Assembly: GCF_030733685.1 (NCBI RefSeq) | Contig: NZ_JASHIM010000012.1 | Span: 1 to 64,000, forward strand | Direction: 5' to 3' | DNA: 64,000 nucleotides | Origin: Roseovarius sp. MMSF_3281 | GTDB lineage: Bacteria > Pseudomonadota > Alphaproteobacteria > Rhodobacterales > Rhodobacteraceae | In this document: piece by piece, positions 47,955-56,112 of the stretch | Numbering within the stretch: position 1 is the stretch's first letter | How the letters are laid out: each line of letters opens with the position of its first letter | The notes under the pieces: generated by a model | What the model was told of the DNA's origin: nothing | The model's database searches: none | Seen by the model: the letters and a program-made list of their open reading frames with translations, nothing else | Position numbers and translations under genes: made by a program

Positions 47955-49469
47955 ATGGCTAATCCACTCTACGATGGTCTCTTCGGAATTCATGCCGGAA
48001 AAACCACGCCTTTCCTTCATCTGCCAGACGGTCAGACAGTTACCCACCGGGATTTTCTGGCCACCAGCGCCCGGATTGCCAATGTCACCGCGCAAATCGG
48101 CCTTGTCCCCGGTGATCGGGTCGCCGCCCAGATCGAAAAATCCCCCGAGGCATTGGCGCTTTACGCCGCTTGCGCACAGGCCGGGTTGATCTTTCTGCCG
48201 CTCAACACCGCCTATACCACCGACGAGCTTAGCTATTTCATCGAGAACAGCGGCGCCGCGCTGATCGTTTGTGACGGCAAGAACCAAGGCAGCCTTGGAA
48301 AGCTGGCCGGCGACCTCGGCACCAAGATCGAATCCCTGAACGCCGATGGCAGCGGCAGCTTGATGGACAAGGCCAAGGACATGCCCGACAGCTTTGACAC
48401 CGTCGCGCGCCGCGCCGATGATCTTGCCGCCTTCCTCTATACCTCCGGCACCACGGGCCGCTCCAAGGGCGCGATGCTGACGCAGGACAACCTGCTGTCA
48501 AATGCGCGGACCTTGGTGACCGAATGGCGGTTCACTGCGGATGATGTCCTGCTCCACGCCCTGCCGATTTTCCACACCCACGGGCTTTTCGTGGCCACGA
48601 ATATCGCGCTGGCCGCTGGCAGCAGCATGATTTTCCTGCCGAAATTCGACCTTGATCAGGTGATCGACCGCCTGCCAGATGCAACCAGCATGATGGGCGT
48701 GCCAACCTTCTACACGCGCCTTTTGGGGGATGAGCGGTTCACCAAGGATCTTGCGCAACACATGCGGCTTTTCGTGTCGGGCTCCGCGCCGCTTCTGGCC
48801 GAAACCCATCTCCAGTTCGAGGCGCGCACCGGTCACCGCATCCTTGAACGCTATGGCATGACCGAAACCAATATGAACACCTCCAACCCCTATGACGGCG
48901 AACGCCGCGCGGGGACCGTAGGCTTCCCCTTGCCGGGGGTCGAGTTGAAGGTGACCAACCCCGACACGGGCGAGACCCTGCCAAACGGCGAGGTCGGCCA
49001 GATCGAGGTGCGCGGGCCAAACGTCTTCAAAGGCTATTGGCAAATGCCCGAGAAAACCGCCGCCGAACTGCGCGAGGATGGCTTCTTTATCACCGGCGAT
49101 CTGGGCAAGATCGACGTTGATGGCTACGTCCATATCGTGGGGCGGAACAAGGATTTGATCATTTCCGGGGGGTACAACATCTACCCCAAGGAAATCGAAC
49201 TGGTGCTCGATGAGCAACCCGGCGTTCTGGAAAGTGCCGTGATCGGCGTGCCGCATCCGGATTTCGGGGAAACCGTACTGGGCGTTATCGTCCCCGAAAA
49301 CGGGGCCACGCCGGATACCGAGGCCATGCTTGACGCGGTCAGCGCGTCGCTCGCCCGGTTCAAACACCCCCGTAAACTCGTCGTGCTGGACGAATTGCCG
49401 CGCAACACGATGGGCAAGGTCCAAAAGAACGTCCTGCGGGATCAATATCAGGGAATGTTCTCGTCCTGA
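47955..49469 (+). CDS. matB: Malonyl-CoA synthetase (acyl-CoA synthetase family)
   Basis: Encodes 504 residues from ATG 47955, four bases after the matA stop. ANL-superfamily motifs are intact: the phosphate loop FLYTSGTTGRSKGAM, the adenine motif LERYGMTETNMN, the hinge GDLGKIDVDGYVHIVGRNKD and the C-terminal GYNIYPKEIE plus the adenylation lysine in PRNTMGKVQKN. It activates malonate (or methylmalonate) to the CoA thioester using ATP. Operon position after the TRAP genes and matA makes malonate the prime substrate. A hairpin and palindromic region follow. Confidence 0.95.
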   Translation: MANPLYDGLFGIHAGKTTPFLHLPDGQTVTHRDFLATSARIANVTAQIGLVPGDRVAAQIEKSPEALALYAACAQAGLIFLPLNTAYTTDELSYFIENSGAALIVCDGKNQGSLGKLAGDLGTKIESLNADGSGSLMDKAKDMPDSFDTVARRADDLAAFLYTSGTTGRSKGAMLTQDNLLSNARTLVTEWRFTADDVLLHALPIFHTHGLFVATNIALAAGSSMIFLPKFDLDQVIDRLPDATSMMGVPTFYTRLLGDERFTKDLAQHMRLFVSGSAPLLAETHLQFEARTGHRILERYGMTETNMNTSNPYDGERRAGTVGFPLPGVELKVTNPDTGETLPNGEVGQIEVRGPNVFKGYWQMPEKTAAELREDGFFITGDLGKIDVDGYVHIVGRNKDLIISGGYNIYPKEIELVLDEQPGVLESAVIGVPHPDFGETVLGVIVPENGATPDTEAMLDAVSASLARFKHPRKLVVLDELPRNTMGKVQKNVLRDQYQGMFSS

Positions 49470-49534
49470 GAAACCTGTGCCCCTGGTCGCGACCTCCGAA
49501 CCCTGACGAAATCAAACCTTGGGGGCGGACCGGG

Positions 49535-49627
49535 GGTAGGGGCAGGCATGTGCCTCTACCCTGTGACAGGCCGTTACGACCACTCAGGCCAAAAACGTAC
49601 AAAAGTCACGTACGTTCTGTACGTTTT
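49535..49627. other. Convergent intergenic region: hairpin plus GTAC-rich inverted repeat
   Basis: The 220 bp between matB and the reverse-strand DUF2125 gene holds a 10 bp stem (GGTAGGGGCA 49535-49544 / TGCCTCTACC 49551-49560, one wobble), a possible terminator. It also holds a perfect 10 bp inverted repeat AAAACGTACA (49592-49601) / TGTACGTTTT (49618-49627). The palindrome ACGTACGT (49608-49615) is nested in the repeat, and a further TGTACA follows at 49627-49632. The CGTAC theme resembles the palindrome cluster at 35503-35582. Confidence 0.6.
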
Positions 49628-49689
49628 GTACAGTGCCTGTGCCGATGCCCCGGGCGGCGGCGCGGTCTGATGAGCCGCGCCGCAAAGCC

Positions 49690-51225
49690 TTATTTCAGGC
49701 GCTGGCCATTGGCCAGAACATGACCGTCTTCATTGACCACGATTGTCGAGGTCAGGGTATCTTCACCTTCACCCGGCACGGCGAAAAGGCCCATCATCAT
49801 CCGCGCGCCCATGGCCTGATCCTCGGGCAGCAGACCCATGGACACCAGGTTATCCAAAAGGGCATTGCCGCCAACCAGTTTCAGGTCGGCTTCACCCTCG
49901 GGGGCCGGTGCGCCGCCAAAGCTTTCCAAGTCACTGTTATCAAATGTAAAATCACCCTTGCCGGTCAATTCGGCCCCGGCCATGCGCAGGGTGATGTCCT
50001 TGATTGTCAGCGCGTCCAGTTCGCCGAAGGTCGTGTCGCCGGTTTCCACCTCGGCCATCGCTTCGGGGTCCATCATGTCGACGAACATCTTCGCCTTGCC
50101 CGCCAGATCAAGCACCACCGTCGCCGGATCGCGCGGCAGTGTTTCGCTGGGGTCGAACATTGCCCAGATCATATCCGACATGGTGAAATCGCCCATGGTG
50201 ACCGACAGTGCGAAATCCTGCGGCTCTTCGCTTCCACTGACCGGCATGGTCAAGCCAAAGGCCGATGTTTCCATAGCAATTTCAATGGGAAAGGGGATTT
50301 CTCCCCCGCTGAAGGACATATCCAACCCTTTCGCAGTCCCGCCATAGCGAAGCTGGTTCTGGCTCATCGCCACTTCCAATTCGCCGCTTTCCGACTGGCT
50401 GTTGCCGGTCATGGTCTCATCACCTTCGGTGACCGAAAACGTCGAAGACCCGCCGCCGTGCTGAAACTGTCCGACCATGTCAAAGCCCGCTTCAAGCAGG
50501 GCCGCCATATCCATGGCATTTTCTGTCACGGGGGTCTTGGCCGACCCGCTGTAGGCAAGATCGTTAAGTGTCCCGGAGACTTGAATGCGCTCGCCACTGT
50601 CGGCGTCGGTCATATCAAGGGTATAGGCCGCCGGGCCACTTGTCATGCTGCCGTCGGTGCTGCGCAGGGTGCCATCGTTCGTGACATCCGCTTGCCCTTG
50701 CAAGGCTTCAATCGTCATCTCGGCCGCACCGAATTCAACGTCATTGGGCTCGGCCACGATATCGACGAGCGCCATGGTCATTTGCTCGGCGGAATAGGTG
50801 TAGGTCATCGCCTTGGGATCGCCCGAAACGACAAAATCCAGACCCGTGGTACGGTACTCCATGGCCAGACTGCTTTCCATGTCTTCCAACCCCGTGAACG
50901 ACACGTTGATCGGCATGACCTCCGGCAGCAGAACGGAGACCGTCCCATCGCCGTTCTCGCGAAATTGCAGTTGCCCCACGTCCGTGACCACAGACCCAGT
51001 GCCCTCATCGCCATCGGGGACTTCCATGGTCAAGCTGACATTCTCAATGGTCAGCGTGTCGCCCGATTGCGATTCATCGCCCGACACCTGATAGCCGAAC
51101 CCGGCCATGTAGCCGGACCAATCCTGCCAAACGTCTGCGGCCGAAACATCGGCATAAGCTGCGGAATTCGTGATGAAAATTGTAATTGCGGCCGCCGAGG
51201 TCGCTGTGCGGATCGAAACTGTCAT
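49690..51225 (-). CDS. DUF2125-domain periplasmic protein
   Basis: Encodes 511 residues from the ATG complementary to 51223-51225. Upstream in-frame sequence is rejected because the signal peptide starts here (MTVSIRTATSAAAITIFITN, cleavage near AYA). The remainder is rich in Asp, Gly, Ser and Thr and alternates beta-strand-like segments (LTIENVSLTMEVPDGDEGTG, LDALTIKDITLRMAGAELTG). It ends with LTSTIVVNEDGHVLANGQRL-K. This matches DUF2125, an uncharacterised alphaproteobacterial family of exported proteins with an AsmA-like flavour. Acidic composition suits a marine periplasm. Its function is unknown. It is divergent from the SDR gene 131 bp away. Confidence 0.8.
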   Translation of the reverse strand: MTVSIRTATSAAAITIFITNSAAYADVSAADVWQDWSGYMAGFGYQVSGDESQSGDTLTIENVSLTMEVPDGDEGTGSVVTDVGQLQFRENGDGTVSVLLPEVMPINVSFTGLEDMESSLAMEYRTTGLDFVVSGDPKAMTYTYSAEQMTMALVDIVAEPNDVEFGAAEMTIEALQGQADVTNDGTLRSTDGSMTSGPAAYTLDMTDADSGERIQVSGTLNDLAYSGSAKTPVTENAMDMAALLEAGFDMVGQFQHGGGSSTFSVTEGDETMTGNSQSESGELEVAMSQNQLRYGGTAKGLDMSFSGGEIPFPIEIAMETSAFGLTMPVSGSEEPQDFALSVTMGDFTMSDMIWAMFDPSETLPRDPATVVLDLAGKAKMFVDMMDPEAMAEVETGDTTFGELDALTIKDITLRMAGAELTGKGDFTFDNSDLESFGGAPAPEGEADLKLVGGNALLDNLVSMGLLPEDQAMGARMMMGLFAVPGEGEDTLTSTIVVNEDGHVLANGQRLK

Positions 51226-51355
51226 GATGGCCTCTTGTCCAGAATATCTTGGGCCAAGCTTCGGCTCTCTGTTCGGCGGGGTCAAGGGGTGTTCTGACTG
51301 GACCCGGGCGGCGCAGGGGGTTACCACTTGGGCCAAAGCAACCAGAGGTGGGAAA

Positions 51356-52105
51356 ATGGATCTGACGGGAAAAACGGTTCTCATCACCGGGGCAAGCAAG
51401 GGGATCGGCGCGGCCACGGCGCATGTCTTTGCCGAGGCCGGCGCAAATGTGGCGCTTGTGGCCCGAAATCGGGACGCTATTGCCGATCTTGCCGGCGACA
51501 TCGGCAAAACCGCGATAGCGATCCCCTGCGATGTGAGCCGTTACTGGGAAGTGGAGGCCGCGGTGAACGCCTGCATCAAGGCCTTTGGCGGTTTGGATGT
51601 CCTGATTGGCAATGCCGGTGTGATTGAGCCGATCTCGCATCTGGCCAACTCGGACCCCGAGGCCTGGAGCCACGCCATCGACATCAATCTCAAAGGGGTC
51701 TACAACGGCATGCGCGCGGCCATGCCGGTCATGCAGGACGCCGGGGGCGGCACGATCATCACGATCAGTTCCGGTGCCGCGCATTACGCGCTTGAAGGCT
51801 GGAGCCATTACTGCACCTCCAAGGCGGGCGCCGCGATGCTGACCATGTGCGCCCATAAAGAGGGGGTGGAACATGGTCTGAGGATCATGGGCTTGTCGCC
51901 CGGCACCGTCGCGACCGACATGCAGCACGAGATCAAGGACAGTGGCATTAATCCGGTCAGTCAATTGGACTGGTCCGATCACATCCCGCCCGATTGGCCC
52001 GCCAAGGCGCTGCTGTGGATGTGTGGCCCCGATGGGGATGCCTATATGGGCCAGGAAATCAGCCTTCGGGATGAAGGCATTCGAAAGAAAGTAGGACTGA
52101 TATGA
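51356..52105 (+). CDS. Short-chain dehydrogenase/reductase
   Basis: Encodes 249 residues from ATG 51356 (AGAGGTGGG upstream). The Rossmann glycine motif TGASKGIGAATAH lies near residue 10, NAGVIEP in the middle, and the catalytic Ser and Tyr-x-x-x-Lys in ISSGAAHY and HYCTSKAGAAM. The enzyme should oxidise an alcohol or reduce a ketone with NAD(P)(H). It is translationally coupled to an enoyl-CoA hydratase-like gene (ATGA overlap), which hints at a hydroxyacyl-CoA or related substrate. The specific substrate is not predictable. Confidence 0.92.
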   Translation: MDLTGKTVLITGASKGIGAATAHVFAEAGANVALVARNRDAIADLAGDIGKTAIAIPCDVSRYWEVEAAVNACIKAFGGLDVLIGNAGVIEPISHLANSDPEAWSHAIDINLKGVYNGMRAAMPVMQDAGGGTIITISSGAAHYALEGWSHYCTSKAGAAMLTMCAHKEGVEHGLRIMGLSPGTVATDMQHEIKDSGINPVSQLDWSDHIPPDWPAKALLWMCGPDGDAYMGQEISLRDEGIRKKVGLI

Positions 52106-52722
52106 TCAATCTGGACAAGGACAACGGGCTGTGGGTGGCCACCATCAATCGCCCCGACAAGGCCAATTCATTGACCGAAGATATGCTTGTGGAACTGGCC
52201 CGTATCGCCGAGGCGGCCCATGAAGCGGCGCGCGTTCTGGTCCTGACCGGGGAGGGAAAGGTGTTTTCCGCCGGGGCCGATCTTGAGGCGGCGCGCGCAG
52301 GGCTTGCCACCTCTGCCGTTTGGGAGCGTCTTTCGTCGGCCATTGCCGGCTTTCCGGGGCTGTCGGTTGCCGCGTTGAATGGCACGGTTGCGGGTGGGGC
52401 CATGGGGATGGTGCTGGCCTGTGATCTGCGCATCGCCGCGCAGGGGGCCAAAGCCTTTTACCCGGTGATGAAGCTGGGCTTTCTGCCGCAGCCCTCGGAC
52501 CCTGGCCGCCTGACCCGATTGATCGGCCCGTCGCGGGCCAAGATGATCTTGATGGGCGGGCAGAAAGTGACCGATCAGGAGGCATTGTCGTGGGGGCTGT
52601 TCGACCGGGTCGTGCCGGGCGAGGAGCTTCTGTCGAACGTGCGCGAGATCGCCAGCGATACCTTGAGCGCTGACGCCGTACACGCGGCCACGATCAAAGG
52701 GATGTGCCGCCCCGCGCCCTGA
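52102..52722 (+). CDS. Enoyl-CoA hydratase/isomerase-family protein (short)
   Basis: Encodes 206 residues, about 50 fewer than standard crotonases, so the C-terminal trimerisation helices are shortened. Oxyanion-hole segments remain: VFSAGADLEAARAG and LNGTVAGGAMGMVLACDLRI. The usual catalytic Glu positions are not both obvious; GFLPQPSDPGRLTRLIGPSR occupies the second loop. It may be an isomerase, thioesterase or other crotonase-fold enzyme rather than a hydratase. The start overlaps the SDR stop, so the two probably act on linked steps. Confidence 0.85.
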   Translation: MINLDKDNGLWVATINRPDKANSLTEDMLVELARIAEAAHEAARVLVLTGEGKVFSAGADLEAARAGLATSAVWERLSSAIAGFPGLSVAALNGTVAGGAMGMVLACDLRIAAQGAKAFYPVMKLGFLPQPSDPGRLTRLIGPSRAKMILMGGQKVTDQEALSWGLFDRVVPGEELLSNVREIASDTLSADAVHAATIKGMCRPAP

Positions 52723-52792
52723 GCTTTTATGGAAAAAGCTGACTTGTCGGGATCATGTGCTACCTTTCCTTTACGTCAAAGGAGGGAAAGCC

Positions 52793-53602
52793 ATGATCCG
52801 CGTTGTCTTGCTTTTACTGACGATGGCCACGGGCCTTCAGGCACAGGAGCGCCGCCCCAGTCATTGCATTGCCATTGCAGAAAACACGCCCGGTATTGAG
52901 TTTGTGCAAAAGGCCAGTTTCCGCGCGCCGGTGCCTGAGTTCTCGGTGCGGCTGCAGTATATCGCCCATGCGTCCTTCCTGATTCAAAGCGAGGACGGGC
53001 TTTCGGCGGTCACGGATTTCACCGGGTTCATCGGCAACGTCGATTTCATCCCCGACGTGGTAACGATGAACCACGCCCATTCCACCCACTGGACGCCCAA
53101 CCCCGATCCGGCCATTCCGCATGTTTTGCGAGGCTGGGGTGACTTCGGGGAGGGGGCGGATCATCATGTCGATCTGGGCGGCATGGTCATTCGCAATGTG
53201 CCTACCGATATCCGTTCTTATGGAGGGGTTGAACCCAAGGGGAATTCGATCTTCGTGTTCGAGGCGGCGGGTCTTTGCATTGGCCATCTGGGCCACCTGC
53301 ATCACGAACCCGGTGACGAGCAATACGCGGCCCTTGGTCGGATGGATGTGGTCATGGCGCCGGTGGATGGCGGGTACACCATGCCGCTTGAAAACATGAT
53401 GAACGTCCTGCGCCGCCTGAAGGCGCGGATCGTCATCCCGATGCATTGGTTTGCCGATGGCTCACTTGGCCGTTTTCTGGCGGGCATGGAGGATGAGTTT
53501 CGGATCATTGATACAGGCGAAAGCGCGCTTACGGTGTCCCTACGCAATCTTCCCGATGACCCGACGATCATGGTGCTACGCCCGTCTTACCTGCGCGACT
53601 GA
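52793..53602 (+). CDS. Exported metallo-beta-lactamase-fold protein with altered metal motif
   Basis: Encodes 269 residues from ATG 52793, behind the strong site GGAGGGAAAG. A signal peptide (MIRVVLLLLTMATGLQAQ) directs export. The fold is supported by LQYIAHASFLIQSEDGLSAV, the motif H94-A-H96-S-T98-H99, GHLGHLHHEPGDE, VVMAPVDGGYTM and VIPMHWF. In the canonical HxHxDH motif the fifth residue is Asp; here it is Thr98, which removes a ligand of the second metal. It resembles UlaG-like hydrolases, but substrate and activity are uncertain. Confidence 0.82.
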   Translation: MIRVVLLLLTMATGLQAQERRPSHCIAIAENTPGIEFVQKASFRAPVPEFSVRLQYIAHASFLIQSEDGLSAVTDFTGFIGNVDFIPDVVTMNHAHSTHWTPNPDPAIPHVLRGWGDFGEGADHHVDLGGMVIRNVPTDIRSYGGVEPKGNSIFVFEAAGLCIGHLGHLHHEPGDEQYAALGRMDVVMAPVDGGYTMPLENMMNVLRRLKARIVIPMHWFADGSLGRFLAGMEDEFRIIDTGESALTVSLRNLPDDPTIMVLRPSYLRD

Positions 53603-53603
53603 C

Positions 53604-54083
53604 CTATTCGTCCAGCGACCCGTGGATCGCGAATTGCTCTAGCCCCGCATCTTGGGCTTCGATCACGCGGAAACTTTCGCGCACACCGGATTCGGTCAGT
53701 TCCCGCGCGACGGTCAGCAGGGTGTTAGGCGCGTGATCTTCGCACATGTCGATCATATGGGCGATTTCGTCATCGGCCACGGGGCGGGCGGCCTCAAGAC
53801 TGGGCGCGCCGTAGATATCGACGAAATGCTGCGCGAGGGCCTGTGACAGCGCGCTGCGCTCGGACTCTTCTATTTGCGTCACGGCGACGAAGGTCACCCG
53901 GCCAAAGGTCTCACACCCAAGCCAGCCATTGGCGAAGGCTTGGCGCTGTTTGCCGGCCAAATCCCCGTCGGACCAGTTGGAAAACTCGAACCCGCCCGAG
54001 ATGCACCATTCGCCGGTGCGCGCGGGGTTGGCGTAAACGCGGGTGTCGCTTTCGTCGAAATGAATCGCACGGGCCAGTTTCAT
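53604..54083 (-). CDS. DUF6505-family protein
   Basis: Encodes 159 residues with no signal peptide or membrane span. The sequence (KLARAIHFDESDTRVYANPA, EWCISGGFEFSNWSDGDLAG, LGCETFGRVTFVAVTQI) matches the uncharacterised DUF6505 proteins that accompany formate dehydrogenase and molybdoenzyme maturation genes in Rhodobacterales. It is the last gene of a reverse-strand group; the preceding gene's stop overlaps its start (54080-54083). A cytosolic accessory role is likely, but the reaction is unknown. Confidence 0.7.
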   Translation of the reverse strand: MKLARAIHFDESDTRVYANPARTGEWCISGGFEFSNWSDGDLAGKQRQAFANGWLGCETFGRVTFVAVTQIEESERSALSQALAQHFVDIYGAPSLEAARPVADDEIAHMIDMCEDHAPNTLLTVARELTESGVRESFRVIEAQDAGLEQFAIHGSLDE

Positions 54084-54787
54084 CTGTCTTGCTCCAATAC
54101 GCTGCTAAGGGGGATCAGCGCGGTTTGTTCATCCCTGCGCAGCAGCATGCCAAAATCTTCGTCCACCCCAAGGAAGGTTCCGCTTTGAGCGTTTTGCACT
54201 ATGTCTTCACCGATGCCATGGGCCAGACCGCGCCATTCGGAATGTAGGGGGCGGGGGCCTTCGTCGTCCCACCGGGTGATCCAATTCAGGGTATGCCGTG
54301 CCCAAGCCTCCAAAAGATTGGTGGCATCCACATCGGCACAGCCTTCCTCGTAAAGCGCGGTTTCATCGGGCCGCTGGCCCGGCTGGCCACCTGCCAGAAC
54401 GAGAGGCAGCTCAAGCCCGACGACCAGCCAATCAGGCTGTGCCTTGGGGTCATCGGTGCTGGCCATCCCCCGCAAGCGTCCACAGGCCGCCCCATTGATG
54501 CGCAGGCCGCCTGCCCATTCCAGATGCACGGCCACCTCGGGTGGGCCAAGCGCGCCGAGGGCGTTTTGAAACCCCACGCCACAGGCCGGCAACATGGCCA
54601 TGGCTTTTTCAAGCGGCACTTCCGGGGCCATGACAAGCGCCGCGGCCAAACGATTGGCCGCCACGTTGTAGACGATAAGCCCCGCATCACAGCCAAGTGC
54701 CGCCATGGCACAGGCCTTCTCGAACGGGTCGATCCCTGCATCCACCGGGTGGCCCGACATCAGGGGGGGGAAGGCCGGTGCGCTCAT
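54080..54787 (-). CDS. Biotin/lipoate-protein ligase-like protein
   Basis: Encodes 235 residues. PPLMSGHPVDAGIDPFEKAC, VHLEWAGGLRINGAACGRLR, WLVVGLELPLVLAGGQPGQR and the C-terminal GTFLGVDEDFGMLLRRDEQT resemble the biotin/lipoate ligase fold with a C-terminal SH3-like barrel. The classic GRGRRGR-type ATP motif of BirA is absent, so genuine ligase activity is doubtful. Overlapping starts and stops tie it to both the DUF6505 gene and the Mrp ATPase, and it belongs to the formate dehydrogenase neighbourhood. A cofactor-handling role is inference. Confidence 0.65.
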   Translation of the reverse strand: MSAPAFPPLMSGHPVDAGIDPFEKACAMAALGCDAGLIVYNVAANRLAAALVMAPEVPLEKAMAMLPACGVGFQNALGALGPPEVAVHLEWAGGLRINGAACGRLRGMASTDDPKAQPDWLVVGLELPLVLAGGQPGQRPDETALYEEGCADVDATNLLEAWARHTLNWITRWDDEGPRPLHSEWRGLAHGIGEDIVQNAQSGTFLGVDEDFGMLLRRDEQTALIPLSSVLEQDR

Positions 54788-55845
54788 GCGACCCCCTGTG
54801 CCACCATTTGCTTGGCGATATCGCGGAAGGCCTGCGATTGCGGCGCCTCGGGTTTCGACACCACGATTGGCGCCCCGCCATCGGCTGCCACGCGAATATC
54901 GATATGCAAGGGCACCTCGGCCAAAAGCGGCACGCCCAGCTTATCGCATTCCGCCTTGACGCCGCCGTGACCAAAGACATGTTCTTCGTGCCCGCAGCTG
55001 GAACAGATATGCGTGCTCATGTTCTCGATCATGCCAAGCACCGGCACGTTCAACTGGTTGAACATGTCGATCCCCTTGCGCGCATCAAGCAAGGCCACGT
55101 CTTGCGGGGTGGATACAATCAACGCGCCGTCCACCACGGTTTTCTGCGCAAGGGTCATCTGCACGTCACCCGTGCCGGGGGGCAGGTCGACCAACAGCAC
55201 GTCCAAAGCGCCCCACTGTACCTGCATCAACATCTGTTGCAGCGCGCCCATAAGCATCGGGCCGCGCCAAACAACGGCCTGATCCTCGTTCGTCATCAGG
55301 CCGATGGACATCATGGTAACGCCATGGTTGCGCATCGGCAGGATGGTCTTGCCATCGGGGCTGGCCGGGCGACCGGATACACCCATCATGCGCGGCTGAC
55401 TGGGGCCGTAAACATCGGCATCCAAAAGGCCCACGCGCCGCCCTTCGGCGGCAAGTGCGCAGGCGAGGTTGGCCGACACAGTGGATTTGCCCACGCCGCC
55501 CTTGCCGCTGGCAATGGCGATGATGTGATTGACGCCGGGCACCCGTTCCGGGCCTTGTGGCTCGGCTTTTTTCTGGGGTTTGAGGTCGGGCGGGGCCTTG
55601 GCGCTATGGGCCGTGAGAATCGCCGAAACCTCGGTTGCGCCAAGGGCCTTGATGGCGGCTTCGGCGGTATCGCGTACAGGTTCATAGGCATTCGCCTTGG
55701 CCGGGTCGATTTCCATCACGAAACGCACGGTTTGCCCTTCGACATTCAGGCCGCGCGTGACGCCTGCCGAAACGATATCCGATCCGCTGATGGGGTCGGT
55801 GATCTGCTTGAGCGCTTCCAGAACGCTCTCTCTTGTTACTGCCAC
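54784..55845 (-). CDS. Mrp/ApbC-family Fe-S cluster carrier ATPase
   Basis: Encodes 353 residues. An N-terminal MIP18-like domain (VLEALKQITDPISGSDIVSA) precedes the P-loop ATPase domain with the deviant Walker A GKGGVGKSTVSANLACALA. Other conserved parts are LLVDLPPGTGDVQMTLAQ and the cluster-binding CxxC in THICSSCGHEEHVFG. Proteins of this family carry [4Fe-4S] clusters to apo-enzymes in the cytoplasm. Here the gene is coupled to the ligase-like gene downstream and lies two bases after a small DUF6494 gene. It probably supplies the adjacent iron-sulfur enzymes as well as general needs. Confidence 0.94.
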   Translation of the reverse strand: MAVTRESVLEALKQITDPISGSDIVSAGVTRGLNVEGQTVRFVMEIDPAKANAYEPVRDTAEAAIKALGATEVSAILTAHSAKAPPDLKPQKKAEPQGPERVPGVNHIIAIASGKGGVGKSTVSANLACALAAEGRRVGLLDADVYGPSQPRMMGVSGRPASPDGKTILPMRNHGVTMMSIGLMTNEDQAVVWRGPMLMGALQQMLMQVQWGALDVLLVDLPPGTGDVQMTLAQKTVVDGALIVSTPQDVALLDARKGIDMFNQLNVPVLGMIENMSTHICSSCGHEEHVFGHGGVKAECDKLGVPLLAEVPLHIDIRVAADGGAPIVVSKPEAPQSQAFRDIAKQMVAQGVA

Positions 55846-55847
55846 GG

Positions 55848-56051
55848 TCAGCCTTGCCCTTTAATCACGCCGGTGACTTCATGTTCGATGTCCAGTCCTT
55901 CGACGGTAAGAACCACCTTGGCCTTGAATTCGCGGCCCTCGGTATCACCGGCTTGGCGCAGTCCCTCCTCAATCGCCTGTTGCGAGGTCACGCCGACCTG
56001 CTTGAGGAACTTGCGCATCGACATGTTGAACTCGCTGATATCGTCGCTCAT
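55848..56051 (-). CDS. DUF6494-family small protein
   Basis: Encodes 67 residues, predicted soluble. The sequence MSDDISEFNMSMRKFLKQVG continues with TSQQAIEEGLRQAGDTEG and a basic then beta-like C-terminal part (FKAKVVLTVEGLDIEHEVTG). It matches DUF6494, a short family seen next to mrp in alphaproteobacteria. A partner or regulator of Mrp is suggested by the two-base gap, but nothing is established. It is the first gene of the reverse-strand group. Confidence 0.7.
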   Translation of the reverse strand: MSDDISEFNMSMRKFLKQVGVTSQQAIEEGLRQAGDTEGREFKAKVVLTVEGLDIEHEVTGVIKGQG

Positions 56052-56112
56052 TTCGTCTTCCTTTCTTCAAGATCATTGACGCAAGGACGCTTGGGTTTCT
56101 ACCCTGTGTTCC

